Shown: positions 12,501-21,525, numbered from the stretch's first letter. The stretch is DNA of 64,000 nt from Canna indica (GCA_034359265.1 CP136898.1:64501-128500); one strand, 5' to 3'. Numbers and translations: made by a program. The notes: a model not told the origin generated them from the sequence alone.

Positions 12501-15500
12501 TCGGTTAGGCTCAACTTCGCTCGGCTTGGCTTAGCATATCTATTTGTTAAGCTACGCCAAGTCATTCACACCTAACCGAGCCAACTGCCTATCCCAGCCG
12601 AGACGAGCCAAGCTGAATTAACCTGAGCCTAGCCTTGCAGAGCCGAGCTGAGTCGAGCCTAATTGAGCCTAACTATGCCTAGCCAAGCCCAGCCAAGCTA
12701 AGCCAAGCCGAGCCGATCCGAGCCAAACTGAGCCAAGCCAATCCAAGCCAATCCAAGCCGATCCAAGCCGAGCCGAGCCAAGCCTAGCCAAGCCAAGCCA
12801 AGCCAAGCCGAGCTGAGCCGAGCCAAGCCAAGCCAAGCCAAGCCAAGCTGAGCCATGCCAAGATGAGCCATGCCAAGCCGTGTCAAGCTAAGTCAAGCCA
12901 AGCCCATCCAAGCCAAACCTTTCCCAGCCAACCTCACATCATGCGTAGAATTCTTTTCGAACTCAATTGAACTCCGTTTTCAATTCTGTCAGATTTTTTG
13001 CAAGGATGGCTTGGCTTGGCTAGGCTAGTCTCGGCTTGGATAGCCAAGCCTTGCCAAGCTTGATGTGAGCTTGGCTTGGCACTGCTTGGCTTGGCTCATC
13101 TCGGCTTGGCTTGGATGGGCTTGGTTCGGCTCGATTCGGCTCGGCTCAGCTTGGCTTGGCTTGGCTTCGCTCGGCTCGGCATGGCTTGGCATGGCTTGGC
13201 TTGGATTGGCTTGGCTTGGCTTGGCTTGGCTTAGCTTGGCTTGGCTTGGCTTGGCTTTGCTTAGCTTGGCTTTTCTTGGCTTGGCTTGCCTTGGCTCGGC
13301 TCGACTCGGCTTTGCTTGGCTGGGCTTCGCTAGGCTCAACTAGGCTCGACTAGACTCGGCTTGTCATAGCTTGGCTAAACTGAGCTTGGCTCGGTTTGGC
13401 ACACTTAGCTCAGCTCGAACCGGCTCGGACTCGATTAAGCTCAACTCCGCTCGTTTCGGCTCGGCTTAGCCTCTCTTTTTGTTAAGCTACACCGATTCGT
13501 TAACGCCTAATCGAGCCAACTGCCTATTCTAGCCGAGATGAGCCAAGCTGAAGTGACTTGAGCCTAGCCTTGCATAGCCGAGCCGAGTCGAACCTAGTTA
13601 AGCCTAGCCAAGCCCAGCCCAGCCAAGCCCAGCTAAGCCAAGCCAAGCCAAGCCAAGCTGAGCCAAGCTGAGCCGATCCGAGCCAAGCCCTTCCAAGCCA
13701 AGCCGAGATGAGCCAAGCCGAGTCGTGCCATGCCAAGCTCACATCAAGCTTGGCTATGCTTGGCTATACTTGGCTATCCAAGCCGAGACTAGCCTAGCCA
13801 AGCCAAGCCATGCTTGCATAAAATCTGACAGAAATGAAAATGGAGTTCAATTGAGTTCGAAAAAAATTCTACGCATGATGTGAGGTTGGCTTGGTTAGGC
13901 TTGGCTAGACTGGGCTTGGCTTGGCTTAACTTAGCTTGGCTCGGTTTGGCACACTTAGCTCTGCTCGAATCGGCTCAGACTCGGTTAGGCTCAACTTCGC
14001 TCGGCTCGGCTCGGCTTAGCATATCTATTTGTTAAGCTACGCCAAGTCGTTCATGCCTAACAAATAAATAGGCTAAGCCGAGCCGTAATGAGCGAAGTTG
14101 AGCTTAATCGAGTCCGAGCCGGTTCGAGCTGAGCTAAGTGTGCCAAACTGAGCCAAGCTCAATCAAGCCAAGCCCAGCCAAGCCAAGCCAAACCGAGCCA
14201 AGCTCAGTCAAGCCAAGCCATGCTAAGCCCAGCCAAGCTGAGCCACGCCGAGTCGGGTTAAGCCAACTCAAGCCAAGCCCAGCCAAGCCAAACCTATCCT
14301 AGCCAACCTCAAATTATGTGTAGAATTTTTTTCGAACTCAATTGAACTCCGTTTTCAGTTCTGTCAGATTTTTTGCAAGCATGGCTTGGCTTGGCTAGGC
14401 TAGTCTCGGCTTGGATAGCTAAGCCTAGCCAAGCTTGATGTGAGCCTGGCTTGGCATGGCTCGGCTTGGCTCATCTTGGCTTAGCTTTGCTGGGCTTGGC
14501 TCGGCTTGGCTTGGCTCAGCTTTGCTTGGCTTGGCTTGGCTTGGCTTGGCTTGGCTCAGCACGGCTTGGCTTGACTGGGCTTGGCTGGGCTTCGCTAGGC
14601 TCAACTAGGTTCGACTCGGCTCTGCAAGGCTAGGCTCAAGTGACTTCAGCTTGTCTCATCTCGGCTAGGATAGGCAGTTGGCTCGATTAGGCGTTAACAA
14701 CTCGGTGTAGCTTAACAAATAGATAGGCTAAGCCGAGCCGAGCCGAGCCGAGCCGAGCAAGATGAGCCTAACCGAGTCTGTGCCGGTTCGTGCAGAGCTA
14801 AGTGTGCCAAACTGAGCCAAGCTCGGTTCAGCCAAGCCAAGCTGAGCCAAGCCGAGCCGAGCGAAGCTAAGCCAAGCCAAGCTGAGCCGAGCCCAGCCAA
14901 GCCAAGCTGAGATGAGCCGAGCCATGCCATGCCAAGCTCACATCAAGCTTGGCTAGGCTTGGCTATCCAAGCCGAGACTAGCCTAGCCAAGTCAAGCCAT
15001 GCTTGCAAAAAATTTGACAGAACTGAAAACGGAATTCAATTGAGTTCGAAAAAAATTCTACGCATGATGTGAGGTTGGCTAGGAAAGGTTTGGCATGGCT
15101 GGGCTTGGCTTGGCTTGACTTGGCTTGACACTGCTTGGCTTGGCTCAGCTTGGCTTGGCTCAGCTTGGCTTGGCTTGGCTAGGCTCGGCTTGGCTGGGCT
15201 TAGCAAGGCTCAACTTGGCTCGACTCTGCTCGGCTCGGCTCTGCTAGGCTAGGCTCAGGTTTTCTCCGTTTGGATCATCTCAGCTAGGATAAGCAGTTGG
15301 TCCGGTTAGGCGCGAATGACTCGGCTTGGCTAGGCTCGACTAGACTCGGCTCGTCTTAGCTTGGCTGAACTGAGCTTGGCTCGGTTTGGCGCACTTAGTT
15401 CAGCTCGAACCGGCTCGGACTCGATTAAGCTCAACTTCGCTCGTCTCGGCTCGACTTAGCCTATCTATTTGTTAACCTACGCCGAGTCGTTCACGCCTAA

Positions 15501-15913
15501 CCGAGCCAACTGCCTATCGTAGTAGAGGCGAGCCAAGCTAAAGTAACCTGAGCCTAGCCTAGCAGAGCCGACCCGAGTCGAGCCTAGTTTAGCCCAGCAA
15601 AGCCAAGCCAAGCCCAGCCAAGTTTGATGTGAGGTTGGCTTGGCTTGGCTTTGCTGGGCTTGGATAGGCTAGGTTTGCCCAGCAAAGAATCTGATAGAAC
15701 TGAAAACGGAGGTCAAATGAGTTCGAAAAAAATTACATGCATGATGTGAGGTTGGCTTGGTTAGGCTTGGCTAGACTGGGCTTGCCTAGGCTTGGTTTGG
15801 CTTGGCTTGGTTGGGCTGGGCTTGGCTTGGCTGAACTGAGCTTGGCTCAGTTTGGCACACTTAGCTCTGCTCGAACCAGCTCGGACTCGGTTAGGCTCAA
15901 CTTCGCTCGGCTC

Positions 15914-16355
15914 GAAACAACAGCTAGGGTCCATCAATATATAGCTCGGTTTTGGTACCAAGCTGGATTGTCATTTAATTGCATCAAATTGAAGAGCTTT
16001 CATGATATGCTTGCAGCCATTTCAAGCTTTGGGCCAAATTTGCGAGCTCCAAGCTATCATGAGATACGAGTTCCACTTCTCAAGAAGGAGATGGAGTACA
16101 CCCAAAGCTTGTTGAAGGGCCATAAGGAGCATTGGGACAAACATGGATGTTCACTTATGTCACATGCATGGACTGATAGGAAGCAAAGATGCTTGATAAA
16201 TTTTTTGGTGAACTCTCCCGCCGGAACAATGTTTGTTAGATCTATTGATGGATCTAAATTTGTGAAAATCGGTGAAAAATTGTTTGAGTTACTTGATTCT
16301 CTTGTGGCGGAAATTGGAGAAGACAGAGTTGTTCAAGTAATAACAGTTGTTCAAG
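15914..16355 (+). pseudogene. hAT transposase fragment (DUF659 start) inside satellite 1
   Basis: About 440 bp are nearly identical to 51902-52343, with about six substitutions by eye. They encode the segment from TTARVHQYIARFWYQAG through the early DUF659 region (SFHDMLAAIS, MEYTQSLLKGHKEHWDKHGC, SHAWTDRKQRCLINF) to VVQVIT. The BED zinc finger, the rest of DUF659, the hAT catalytic core and the dimerisation domain are absent. Both ends run straight into satellite. The open frame reads through from 15737 to 16435, but the flanking residues are pentamer translation. The 3' junction, a 10-bp GTTGTTCAAG repeated either side of TAATAACA (16328-16355), is the same as in the longer copy. This fragment was therefore duplicated as an already chimeric piece and is not a functional gene. 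Confidence 0.85.
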
Positions 16356-16867
16356 CCAAGCCAAGCCAAGCCGAGCCAAGCCAAGCCGAGCCAAGCCAAG
16401 CCAAGCAAAGCCTAGCTAAGCCAAGCCTCGGTTAGGCGTGAACGACTCGGCATAGCTTAACAAATAGATAGGCTAAGTCGAGCCGAGACGAGCGAAGTTG
16501 AGCTTAATCGAGTCCGATCCGGTTCGAGCTGAGCTAAGTGTGCCAAACAGAGCCAGACTCAGTTCAGCCAAGCTAAGACGAGCCGAGTCTAGTCGAGCCT
16601 AGCTAAGCCGAGCCGTTCGCGCCTAACCGAACCAACTGCTTATCCTAGCTGAGACGAGCCAAACTGAGCTGACCTGAGCCTAGCCTAGCAGAGCCGAGCC
16701 GAGTCGAGCCAAGTTGAGCCTTGCTAAGCCCAGCCAAGCCAAGCCAAGCCAAGCCAAGCCAAGCCAAGCCAAGCTGAGCCAAGCCGAGCCAAGCCGAGCC
16801 GTGTCAAGCCAAGTCAAGCCAAGCCCAGCCAAGCCAAACCTATCCTAGCCAACCTCACATCATGCGT

Positions 16868-17003
16868 AACCAAGATTTTGCTTCATCTTGTAGTTGGATA
16901 TGATGAGAGTATGTCTGATTCAACCATTTATAAAAGAGTAAATTTGATCTCTTAAAATCTTCTTTGTTGGCAATTCCTCGTTTCTCCAAGGTCCTGATCT
17001 CTC
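16868..17003. other. Start of non-satellite insertion, no gene seen
   Basis: Satellite breaks off inside an R box right after CCTCACATCATGCGT (16851-16867) and ordinary AT-rich sequence begins. No ORF, RNA gene or transposon end is recognisable here. Confidence 0.7.
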
Positions 17004-17461
17004 AAGCCTTATTTGTTTTATGGTAGAGTATGATTTATCATGGTATGATATGGTTTAATTTTATGTTCGAGAAGACTTCTAATAAGTGGTCATGGTATGA
17101 TATGGTAATCTCATGGTTTAAAAATCATAAATTTTGGCCAACTTTTCAAACTATGGATTTGGTGGTTTCTCATGATTTCATGAAATTTTATTTCTAAAAT
17201 ATCATCAATCAAAATTTATAATTCCTCTTATGTCATTTATATACTCATATCAAATTAGACTTTTATTTATCATTCTTCATCGGCTTAGTCAAGACATCGT
17301 TCTCCTCCATAGCTATCGTCATTTAACCATACCATACCATCCTTTCAAACAAGATAATAATTTTTACAGTATCATATCATACAATATCATACCATATCAT
17401 ACAATATCATACCATATCATACATTATTAAATCATGTGTCACCTCTTCCAAACAAGGCCTT
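17004..17461. mobile_element. MITE-like element with imperfect terminal inverted repeats
   Basis: The left end AAGCCTTATTTGTTTTATGG is matched by the reverse complement of the right end, which reads AAGGCCTTGTTTGGAAG. Inside, CATGGTATGATATGGT-type words near both the left (17039-17107) and the right (17370-17425, opposite strand) extend the inverted symmetry. The right side holds about three tandem 20-bp units of the CATATCATACAATATCATAC type. Length (about 458 bp), AT-richness and lack of coding capacity fit a non-autonomous DNA transposon. I could not define a target-site duplication, so the superfamily is unassigned. The short ORF at 17230-17430 is not credible. Confidence 0.5.
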
Positions 17462-17800
17462 AAAAATGCATCACGATGACATGACCTAATCGATCCACAA
17501 CGGTCAGAGTCTCTCACACTCCACATCGTGCGCTATATTCTCCGCTCTATTGTTGCTACTAATTTTGATTCCGATGAATCCATAACGGCATTAATCTATT
17601 CTCAAATTATCATATGACAAGCAAATTGACAAAGGACGAAAGGCACTTGAACTCAGGCATCAATTAATTATCATTATCGATGGAAAGCAAGCCGCAGAGC
17701 AGGCAGAGGAAAGCAAAAGAAAAGTTAAAAGATTCGCGGGTCAGCTTGATTTTCTCATGGCGAGTTTCATAAGCAGTGAGATTTCATTTATCCATCGTCG
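17462..17800 (+). promoter_or_regulatory. Probable upstream region of the HGL1 fragment, copy 1 only
   Basis: This is unique sequence immediately upstream of the pyrimidine-rich leader of the HGL1 exon. It is intact only before the first tandem copy. In copies 2 and 3 everything upstream of position 17,751 is replaced by satellite. No convincing TATA box was found, so calling it a promoter is an inference from position. Confidence 0.35.
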
Positions 17801-18043
17801 CTCCCCGACCCTGTTATTCTTCTCAACAAAAAGTGCTCTCGTACTCCACTCGTCTCTCGCTTTCTCGAGGCCCGTTTTACTTCTCATCTCTGCATCTCTT
17901 TTTTTCGCTCCACTTGTGCGAACAAGAAATCGGGAGTGACGAGGAGGAGGCTATTCATTTGTTGTAGGTCCTTGCCAGGGAAGATGAGGAGGTGCTTCGC
18001 TGCTAATTGCCGGAGCCGTGACTGATCGTCCGAGAGAGTGACA

Positions 18044-18271
18044 ATGGACGAAGGGAAAATCGTCGATGCTTCCGGGGAGATGGTCTTCCAGCTGATTCTC
18101 GAGGAGGGAGTCTTCCGGTTCGATTGCTTCGAAACCAGCCAAATCGTAGCATTCTTGAGCCTTTCCTTTGCGGATCCTGGTCTTAGGGAGACTCCCGTTG
18201 CGGCTCTGAGGCTCCCCGACTACATCCCCACGTTCAAACGCAATATTGGTCAACAGACGGTCATGATTCAG
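18044..18271 (+). pseudogene. HGL1: HGL1-like GH31 glucosidase, first exon only (copy 1)
   Basis: The 76 codons resemble the N-terminus of plant heteroglycan glucosidase 1 (GH31 family; Arabidopsis At3g23640 as I recall it). Key matches are the MVFQ-ILEEGVFRFDC stretch, SLSFAD followed by RETPVA, and the DYIPTF...GQQTVMIQ end. In full-length enzymes of about 1,000 residues this is the start of the N-terminal beta-sandwich domain. The catalytic barrel is entirely missing. The start is the ATG in ACAATGG at 18044; the GTG two codons upstream is not needed. After CAG at 18271 the sequence reads GTGGCATAATAA, consistent with a splice donor and a short piece of intron 1, and translation would stop at 18280. 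Known role of the family: it trims starch-derived cytosolic heteroglycan in maltose metabolism. This copy cannot do that. Confidence 0.7.
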
Positions 18272-18392
18272 GTGGCATAATAACTTTTTCCTATTTTCTT
18301 GCGATTCCATTTGCTATTTTGTATAGCTCTCAATACAATTCAAGTAGATTGTTTATTGTGTCGATCATACCAATTACGCTTATAGAAATACT

Positions 18393-18398
18393 TTTATT
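18393..18398 (-). terminator. AATAAA poly(A) signal candidate after the RS-rich ORF
   Basis: The minus strand reads TTTCAATAAAAGTATTTC downstream of the TGA, within sequence of 3'UTR character. It recurs at 21,647-21,652 and 24,901-24,906. Confidence 0.4.
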
Positions 18399-18532
18399 GA
18401 AACAAATCAGAGCACTGAAATGCTGGCTACAAAGGGATCCAAACAAGACTAACGACAATCTAGACAACATAAATTGGATATGTCAATTGACCATGACAAC
18501 GACCGACTGATAACATTAGAGAACAGATTGTT

Positions 18533-18709
18533 TCAATATGATAACCTAATCAGATTGCTGCTACCGTGGTGGTGGCGATGGCGTTGTTTCTGGTCGCGTT
18601 CCCAGTCATGATCGCGCTCACGCTGATGATCCTTTGAAGTGTCTCGATCGCGATCATGATCTTTAGATGACTTGTGGCTCGATCGTTCCCGCTCAGAACC
18701 CCTCTCCAT
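18533..18709 (-). CDS. Small RS/RD-rich protein, 58 aa, possible truncated splicing-factor gene (copy 1)
   Basis: On the minus strand an ATG at 18709 opens 58 codons ending in TGA at 18533-18535. The peptide starts MERGSERERSSHKSSKDHDR, continues with alternating R/D/E/K residues (DRDRDTSKDHQRERD), ends in a His-rich tract (RHRHHHH) and finishes GSSNLIRLSY. This composition is typical of the N-terminal arms of SR-like or U2AF-type splicing proteins, but no RRM or other folded domain follows, so the exact family is not identifiable. A TATA-like element and a telo-box lie upstream, and AATAAA (18393-18398, minus strand) lies 135-140 bp downstream, so a complete short transcript is possible. Alternatively, GGTAGC at the His tract could be a splice donor and the piece a severed first exon. 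It converges on the HGL1 exon. Confidence 0.5.
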   Translation of the reverse strand: MERGSERERSSHKSSKDHDRDRDTSKDHQRERDHDWERDQKQRHRHHHGSSNLIRLSY

Positions 18710-18710
18710 T

Positions 18711-18790
18711 GGATTAGGGTTTTGCCTTGGAGGGTTTGGGGGAGATTAGATTTGGGGAAGAAGTGGCTTCCCTATTTATTTATGCAGCTT
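18711..18790 (-). promoter_or_regulatory. TATA-like element and telo-box upstream of the RS-rich ORF
   Basis: Read on the minus strand, CATAAATAAATAG (18773-18785) lies about 65 bp before the ATG, and AAACCCTAAT (18713-18722) lies just before it in the presumed leader. Telo-boxes next to the start are common in plant genes of the translation and RNA-processing machinery. The same pair recurs at 22,027-22,039 / 21,967-21,976 and at 25,281-25,293 / 25,221-25,230. Confidence 0.5.
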
Positions 18791-19367
18791 TGGGAGAAAG
18801 GGGCACTCACGCGTAAAACATGTGAGTCGATCTCATTGTAATAGACATCCTATGCTTCAATCAAAATTGTTTTTTCTTAAAAAAATAAATGTAAATCTAA
18901 TAAATCTTTTTTCCTTATGTTTTTTTACTACAAATGTTCTTGTTTTGATTTTTTAAGCCATTTATTTCTTTTGATTTTAATAAATGAGGATATTTTTTTA
19001 CCAACAAAAACTATTTATTAAACTAATAAAGCATTAACACAAATGTTCTGAGCCAAAATGACCTCCAACTAAGGAGACCTAGTAGGCTAAACAAAATTAT
19101 CTTTTGAAAACTCTAATTTCATTAGCCGCCCAGTTGACAATTTTATTTGTCTCTTTATAATAAAATTTAAACCCCTCTACTTTACACAAAATTTTAAGAG
19201 CTTTTCATAAATAATTGGGCTGATCTTCCACGTGACGACTTCGCTATTTCCAAAGTCTACCAGACTCAATATAATTGTAGGTCATGTTCAATTGCAAATT
19301 TGATGTCTTATTTAATCGCTAAAGTTTCAAGCTGTAAAATATCATCTCCTTCTGTGAATAAGGAAGA
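18790..19367. other. AT-rich sequence in the tandem unit, no gene seen
   Basis: Runs of T and A with frequent stops in all frames and no recognised transposon or RNA gene. It is repeated in copies 2 and 3. Confidence 0.6.
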
Positions 19368-19410
19368 AACCCGAAACCCAAAACCCAAAACCCAAAACCC
19401 TAAACCCTAA
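19368..19410 (+). repeat. Interstitial telomere-like tract (copy 1)
   Basis: ACCCGAA is followed by several CCCAAAA words and then CCCTAAACCCTAA, i.e. degenerate and then perfect plant-type telomere units. It recurs at 22,622-22,664 and 25,876-25,918. It is too short for a former chromosome end; a repair footprint or a cluster of telo-box sites is more likely. Confidence 0.7.
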
Positions 19411-19528
19411 TTTTATAGGCAAGGTAATGACCGAGAAAACAATATAATCATCCAATTTTATAAGATAATTTGCGCACTAACCTCATAGGTCTACACCACT
19501 AGCTGAATAAACTTAAGAAAAAGTTAAT

Positions 19529-19559
19529 GGTGGTAGCACCACCGAGCCTTATTAATCAA
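19529..19559. other. Two adjacent small hairpins
   Basis: GGTGGT-AGC-ACCACC is followed by GCCTT-ATTAATC-AAGGC, giving two perfect short stems in a row. It recurs in each tandem copy. Function unknown. Confidence 0.4.
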
Positions 19560-19570
19560 GGCAAGTTGCT

Positions 19571-19753
19571 ATGATCTCCCAATGTGGGACTAAGTTGCGA
19601 GAAAGGGATTTGAAGCAAGGGGTCTTCGGCGGTGAGGAGAAGAAGGAAAAACCTGTGGAGACTGGCGACGACAGCTATCTCTTCGAACAGCGGCGGAGTC
19701 GCTTCTCGCGGACGGGCCGACGACGATGGCTTCCTCCCAGTGTTGTCAAATAG
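19571..19753 (+). other. GC-rich segment with a 60-codon open frame, unrecognised
   Basis: The frame reads MISQCGTKLRERDLKQGV and continues into basic, Arg-rich residues. It abuts the satellite on the right through CCCAGTGTTGTCAAATAG, which resembles the outer end of some plant hAT elements. I do not recognise a protein family, and the frame may be a leader from a captured gene or transposon edge. It recurs at 22825-23007 and 26079-26261. Confidence 0.3.
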
Positions 19754-19769
19754 TCGCCATGGAAGAAGA

Positions 19770-21004
19770 GCCGAGCCGAGCCGGAGCCGAGCAAGATGAG
19801 CCTAACCGAGTCTGTGCCGGTTTGTGCAGAGCTAAGTGTGCCAAACCGAGCCTAGCTCGGTTCAGCCAAGCCGAGCCGAGCCGAGCCAAGCCGAGCCAAT
19901 CCAAGCCAAGCCCAGCCAAGCCAAGACAAGCCAAGCTGAGCCAAGCCGAGCTGAGCCAAGCCAAGCCAAGCCAAGCTAAGCCAAGCCAAGCCGAGATGAG
20001 CCAAGCCGAGCCGTGCCAAGCCAAGCTCACATCAAGCTTGGCTACGCTTGGCTATCCAAGCCAAGACTAGCCTAGCCAAGTCAAGCCATGCTTGCAAAAA
20101 ATCTAACTGAACTGAAGACGGAGTTCAATTGAGTTGGCTTGGCTTGGCTTGGCTTGGCTTGGCTTGGCTCGGCTCGGCTTGGCTCGGCTTAGCTTGGCTT
20201 GGCTTGGCTTGGCTCGGCTTGGCTGGGCTTAGCATGGCTCAACTTGGCTCGACTCGGCTCGGCTCAGGTCAGCTCAGTTTGGCTCGTCTCAGCTAGGATA
20301 AGTAGTTGGTTAGGTTAGGCGCGAACGGCTTGGCTTGGCTAGGCTCGACAAGACTCGGCCCGTCTTAGCTTGGCTGAATTGAGCTTGGCTCGGTTTGGCA
20401 CACTTAGCTCAGCTCGAATCGGCTCGGACTTGATTAAGCTCAACTTCGCTCGTCTCGGCTCGGCTCGGCTTAGCCTATCTATTTGTTAAGCTACGCCGAG
20501 TCGTTCACGCCTAACCGAGCCAACTGCCTATCCTAGCCGAGATGAGCAAAGCTAAAGTGACTTGAGCCTAGCCTTGCAGAGCCGAGCCGAGTCCAGCCTA
20601 GCGAAGCCTAGCCATGCCCAGCCAAGCCAAGCTGAGCCGAGCCGAGCCAAGCCAAGCCAAGCCAAGCCAAGCCAAGCCAAGCAAAGCTAAGCCAAGCCAA
20701 GCCAAGCCAAGCCCAGCCAAGCTAAGCTGAGCCAAGGCCAGCCAAGCCAAGTCGAGATGAGCCAAGCCGAGCCGTGCAAAGCCAAGATCACATCAAGCTT
20801 GGCTAGGCTTGGCTATCAAAGCCGAGACTGGCCTAGCCAAGCCAATCCATTCTTGCAAAAAATCTAACAGAAATGAAAACGGAATTCAATTGAGTTCGAA
20901 AAAAATTCTACGCATGATGTGAGGTTGGCTAGGATAGGCTTGGTTTGACTTGGATTGACACGGCTAGGCTTGGCTCAGCTTGGCTGGCCTTGGTTTGACT
21001 TGGC
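19770..21004. repeat. Satellite 1 segment within tandem unit copy 1
   Basis: Satellite resumes at GAGCCGAGCCGGAGCC and holds a monomer loop in R sense without its usual box, then an F box at 20088. That box is truncated after GGAGTTCAATTGAGTT and fused to a GGCTT run. A complete F monomer follows with its box at 20849. The same arrangement is present at 23,024-24,258 and 26,278-27,503. Confidence 0.85.
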
Positions 21005-21297
21005 TTTCTCATGGCGAGTTTCATAAGCAGTGAGATTTCATTTATCCATCGTCGCTCCCCGACCCTGTTATTCTTCTCAACAAAAAGTGCTCTCGTACTC
21101 CACTCGTCTCTCGCTTTCTCGAGGCCCGTTTTACTTCTCATCTCTGCATCTCTTTTTTTCGCTCCACTTGTGCGAACAAGAAATCGGGAGTGACGAGGAG
21201 GAGGCTATTCATTTGTTGTAGGTCCTTGCCAGGGAAGATGAGGAGGTGCTTCGCTGCTAATTGCCGGAGCCGTGACTGATCGTCCGAGAGAGTGACA

Positions 21298-21525
21298 ATG
21301 GACGAAGGGAAAATCGTCGATGCTTCCGGGGAGATGGTCTTCCAGCTGATTCTCGAGGAGGGAGTCTTCCGGTTCGATTGCTTCGAAACCAGCCAAATCG
21401 TAGCATTCTTGAGCCTTTCCTTTGCGGATCCTGGTCTTAGGGAGACTCCCGTTGCGGCTCTGAGGCTCCCCGACTACATCCCCACGTTCAAACGCAATAT
21501 TGGTCAACAGACGGTCATGATTCAG
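21298..21525 (+). pseudogene. HGL1: HGL1-like GH31 glucosidase, first exon only (copy 2)
   Basis: This is the same exon as at 18044-18271, shifted by 3,254 bp with an unchanged peptide. It keeps the pyrimidine-rich leader (from about 21,054), but the upstream unique sequence is replaced by satellite from 21,004 leftwards. Any transcription would therefore have to start within the leader or in satellite. Confidence 0.7.

Larger units (their letters stand above)
1530..15680 (+). repeat. Segmental duplication of satellite 1, copy A
   Basis: This stretch is collinear with 36,451-49,876. Boxes correspond in order and orientation: 2055/36948, 2873/37826, 3877/38855, 4546/39497, 5373/40324, 6397/41298, 7213/42074, 8639/43548, 10884/44260, 11599/44955 (both with the same internal deletion), 12336/45707, 12931/46278, 13809/47227, 14307/48503, 14998/49207. 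The spacing is about 34.9 kb, then about 33.4 kb, then 34.2 kb because of two indels. Shared odd features, such as the deleted box at 11,599, rule out chance similarity of monomers. Confidence 0.85.
1..16867. repeat. Satellite 1 array, block 1 (pentamer-based foldback satellite)
   Basis: Nearly the whole stretch is made of 5-bp words GGCTN on one strand, or NAGCC on the other. These are organised into monomers of about 670 bp with longer variants of 800-1,000 bp. Each monomer has a left arm, a loop containing CTATCTATTTGTTAAGC, a right arm that is an imperfect reverse complement of the left, and an AT-rich box (GAGTTCAAATGAGTTCGAA core). Box starts, F meaning the core reads on the given strand and R its complement: F 580, F 1253, R 2055, R 2873, R 3877, R 4546, R 5373, R 6397, R 7213, R 8639, R 9337, F 9450, F 10199, F 10410, R 10884, R 11599 (internally deleted), F 12336, R 12931, F 13809, R 14307, F 14998, F 15675, R 16851 (cut off). 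No gene is seen apart from the transposase fragment near 16 kb. Confidence 0.95.
17751..21004 (+). repeat. 3,254-bp tandem unit, copy 1
   Basis: The unit begins at TTTCTCATGGCGAG and contains, in order, an HGL1 leader and exon 1, a convergent RS-like mini-gene, AT-rich DNA with a telomere-like tract, a GC-rich segment, and about 1.2 kb of satellite 1 with two F boxes (20088, truncated at GAGTT, and 20849). It ends in satellite GACTTGGCT, joined directly to the next TTTCTCATGG. Short homology at the joint (CTT/TTTCTC) suggests duplication by illegitimate or satellite-mediated recombination. Confidence 0.95.

Noticed and set aside
1..16867. A CRISPR array (regular repeats)
   Set aside because: The repeats are pentamers within roughly 670-bp monomers with no unique spacers, in a plant genome.
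17757..17967. Two overlapping 60-63 codon ORFs (MASFISSEIS..., MRFHLSIVAP...) and their copies
   Set aside because: They lie in the pyrimidine-rich leader of the HGL1 exon, have no known family, and overlap each other in different frames.
17951..18310. 119-codon ORF on the minus strand over the HGL1 exon, and its copies at 21205-21564 and 24459-24818
   Set aside because: It is the antisense shadow of the HGL1 exon, which has the recognisable protein.
18319..18510. 63-codon ORF after the HGL1 exon
   Set aside because: It opens with a non-ATG codon in the stretch that reads as 3'UTR of the minus-strand mini-gene. No family is recognised.
19368..19410. A former chromosome end or telomere array
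   Set aside because: Only about 40 bp, mostly degenerate, and embedded in a unit repeated three times.
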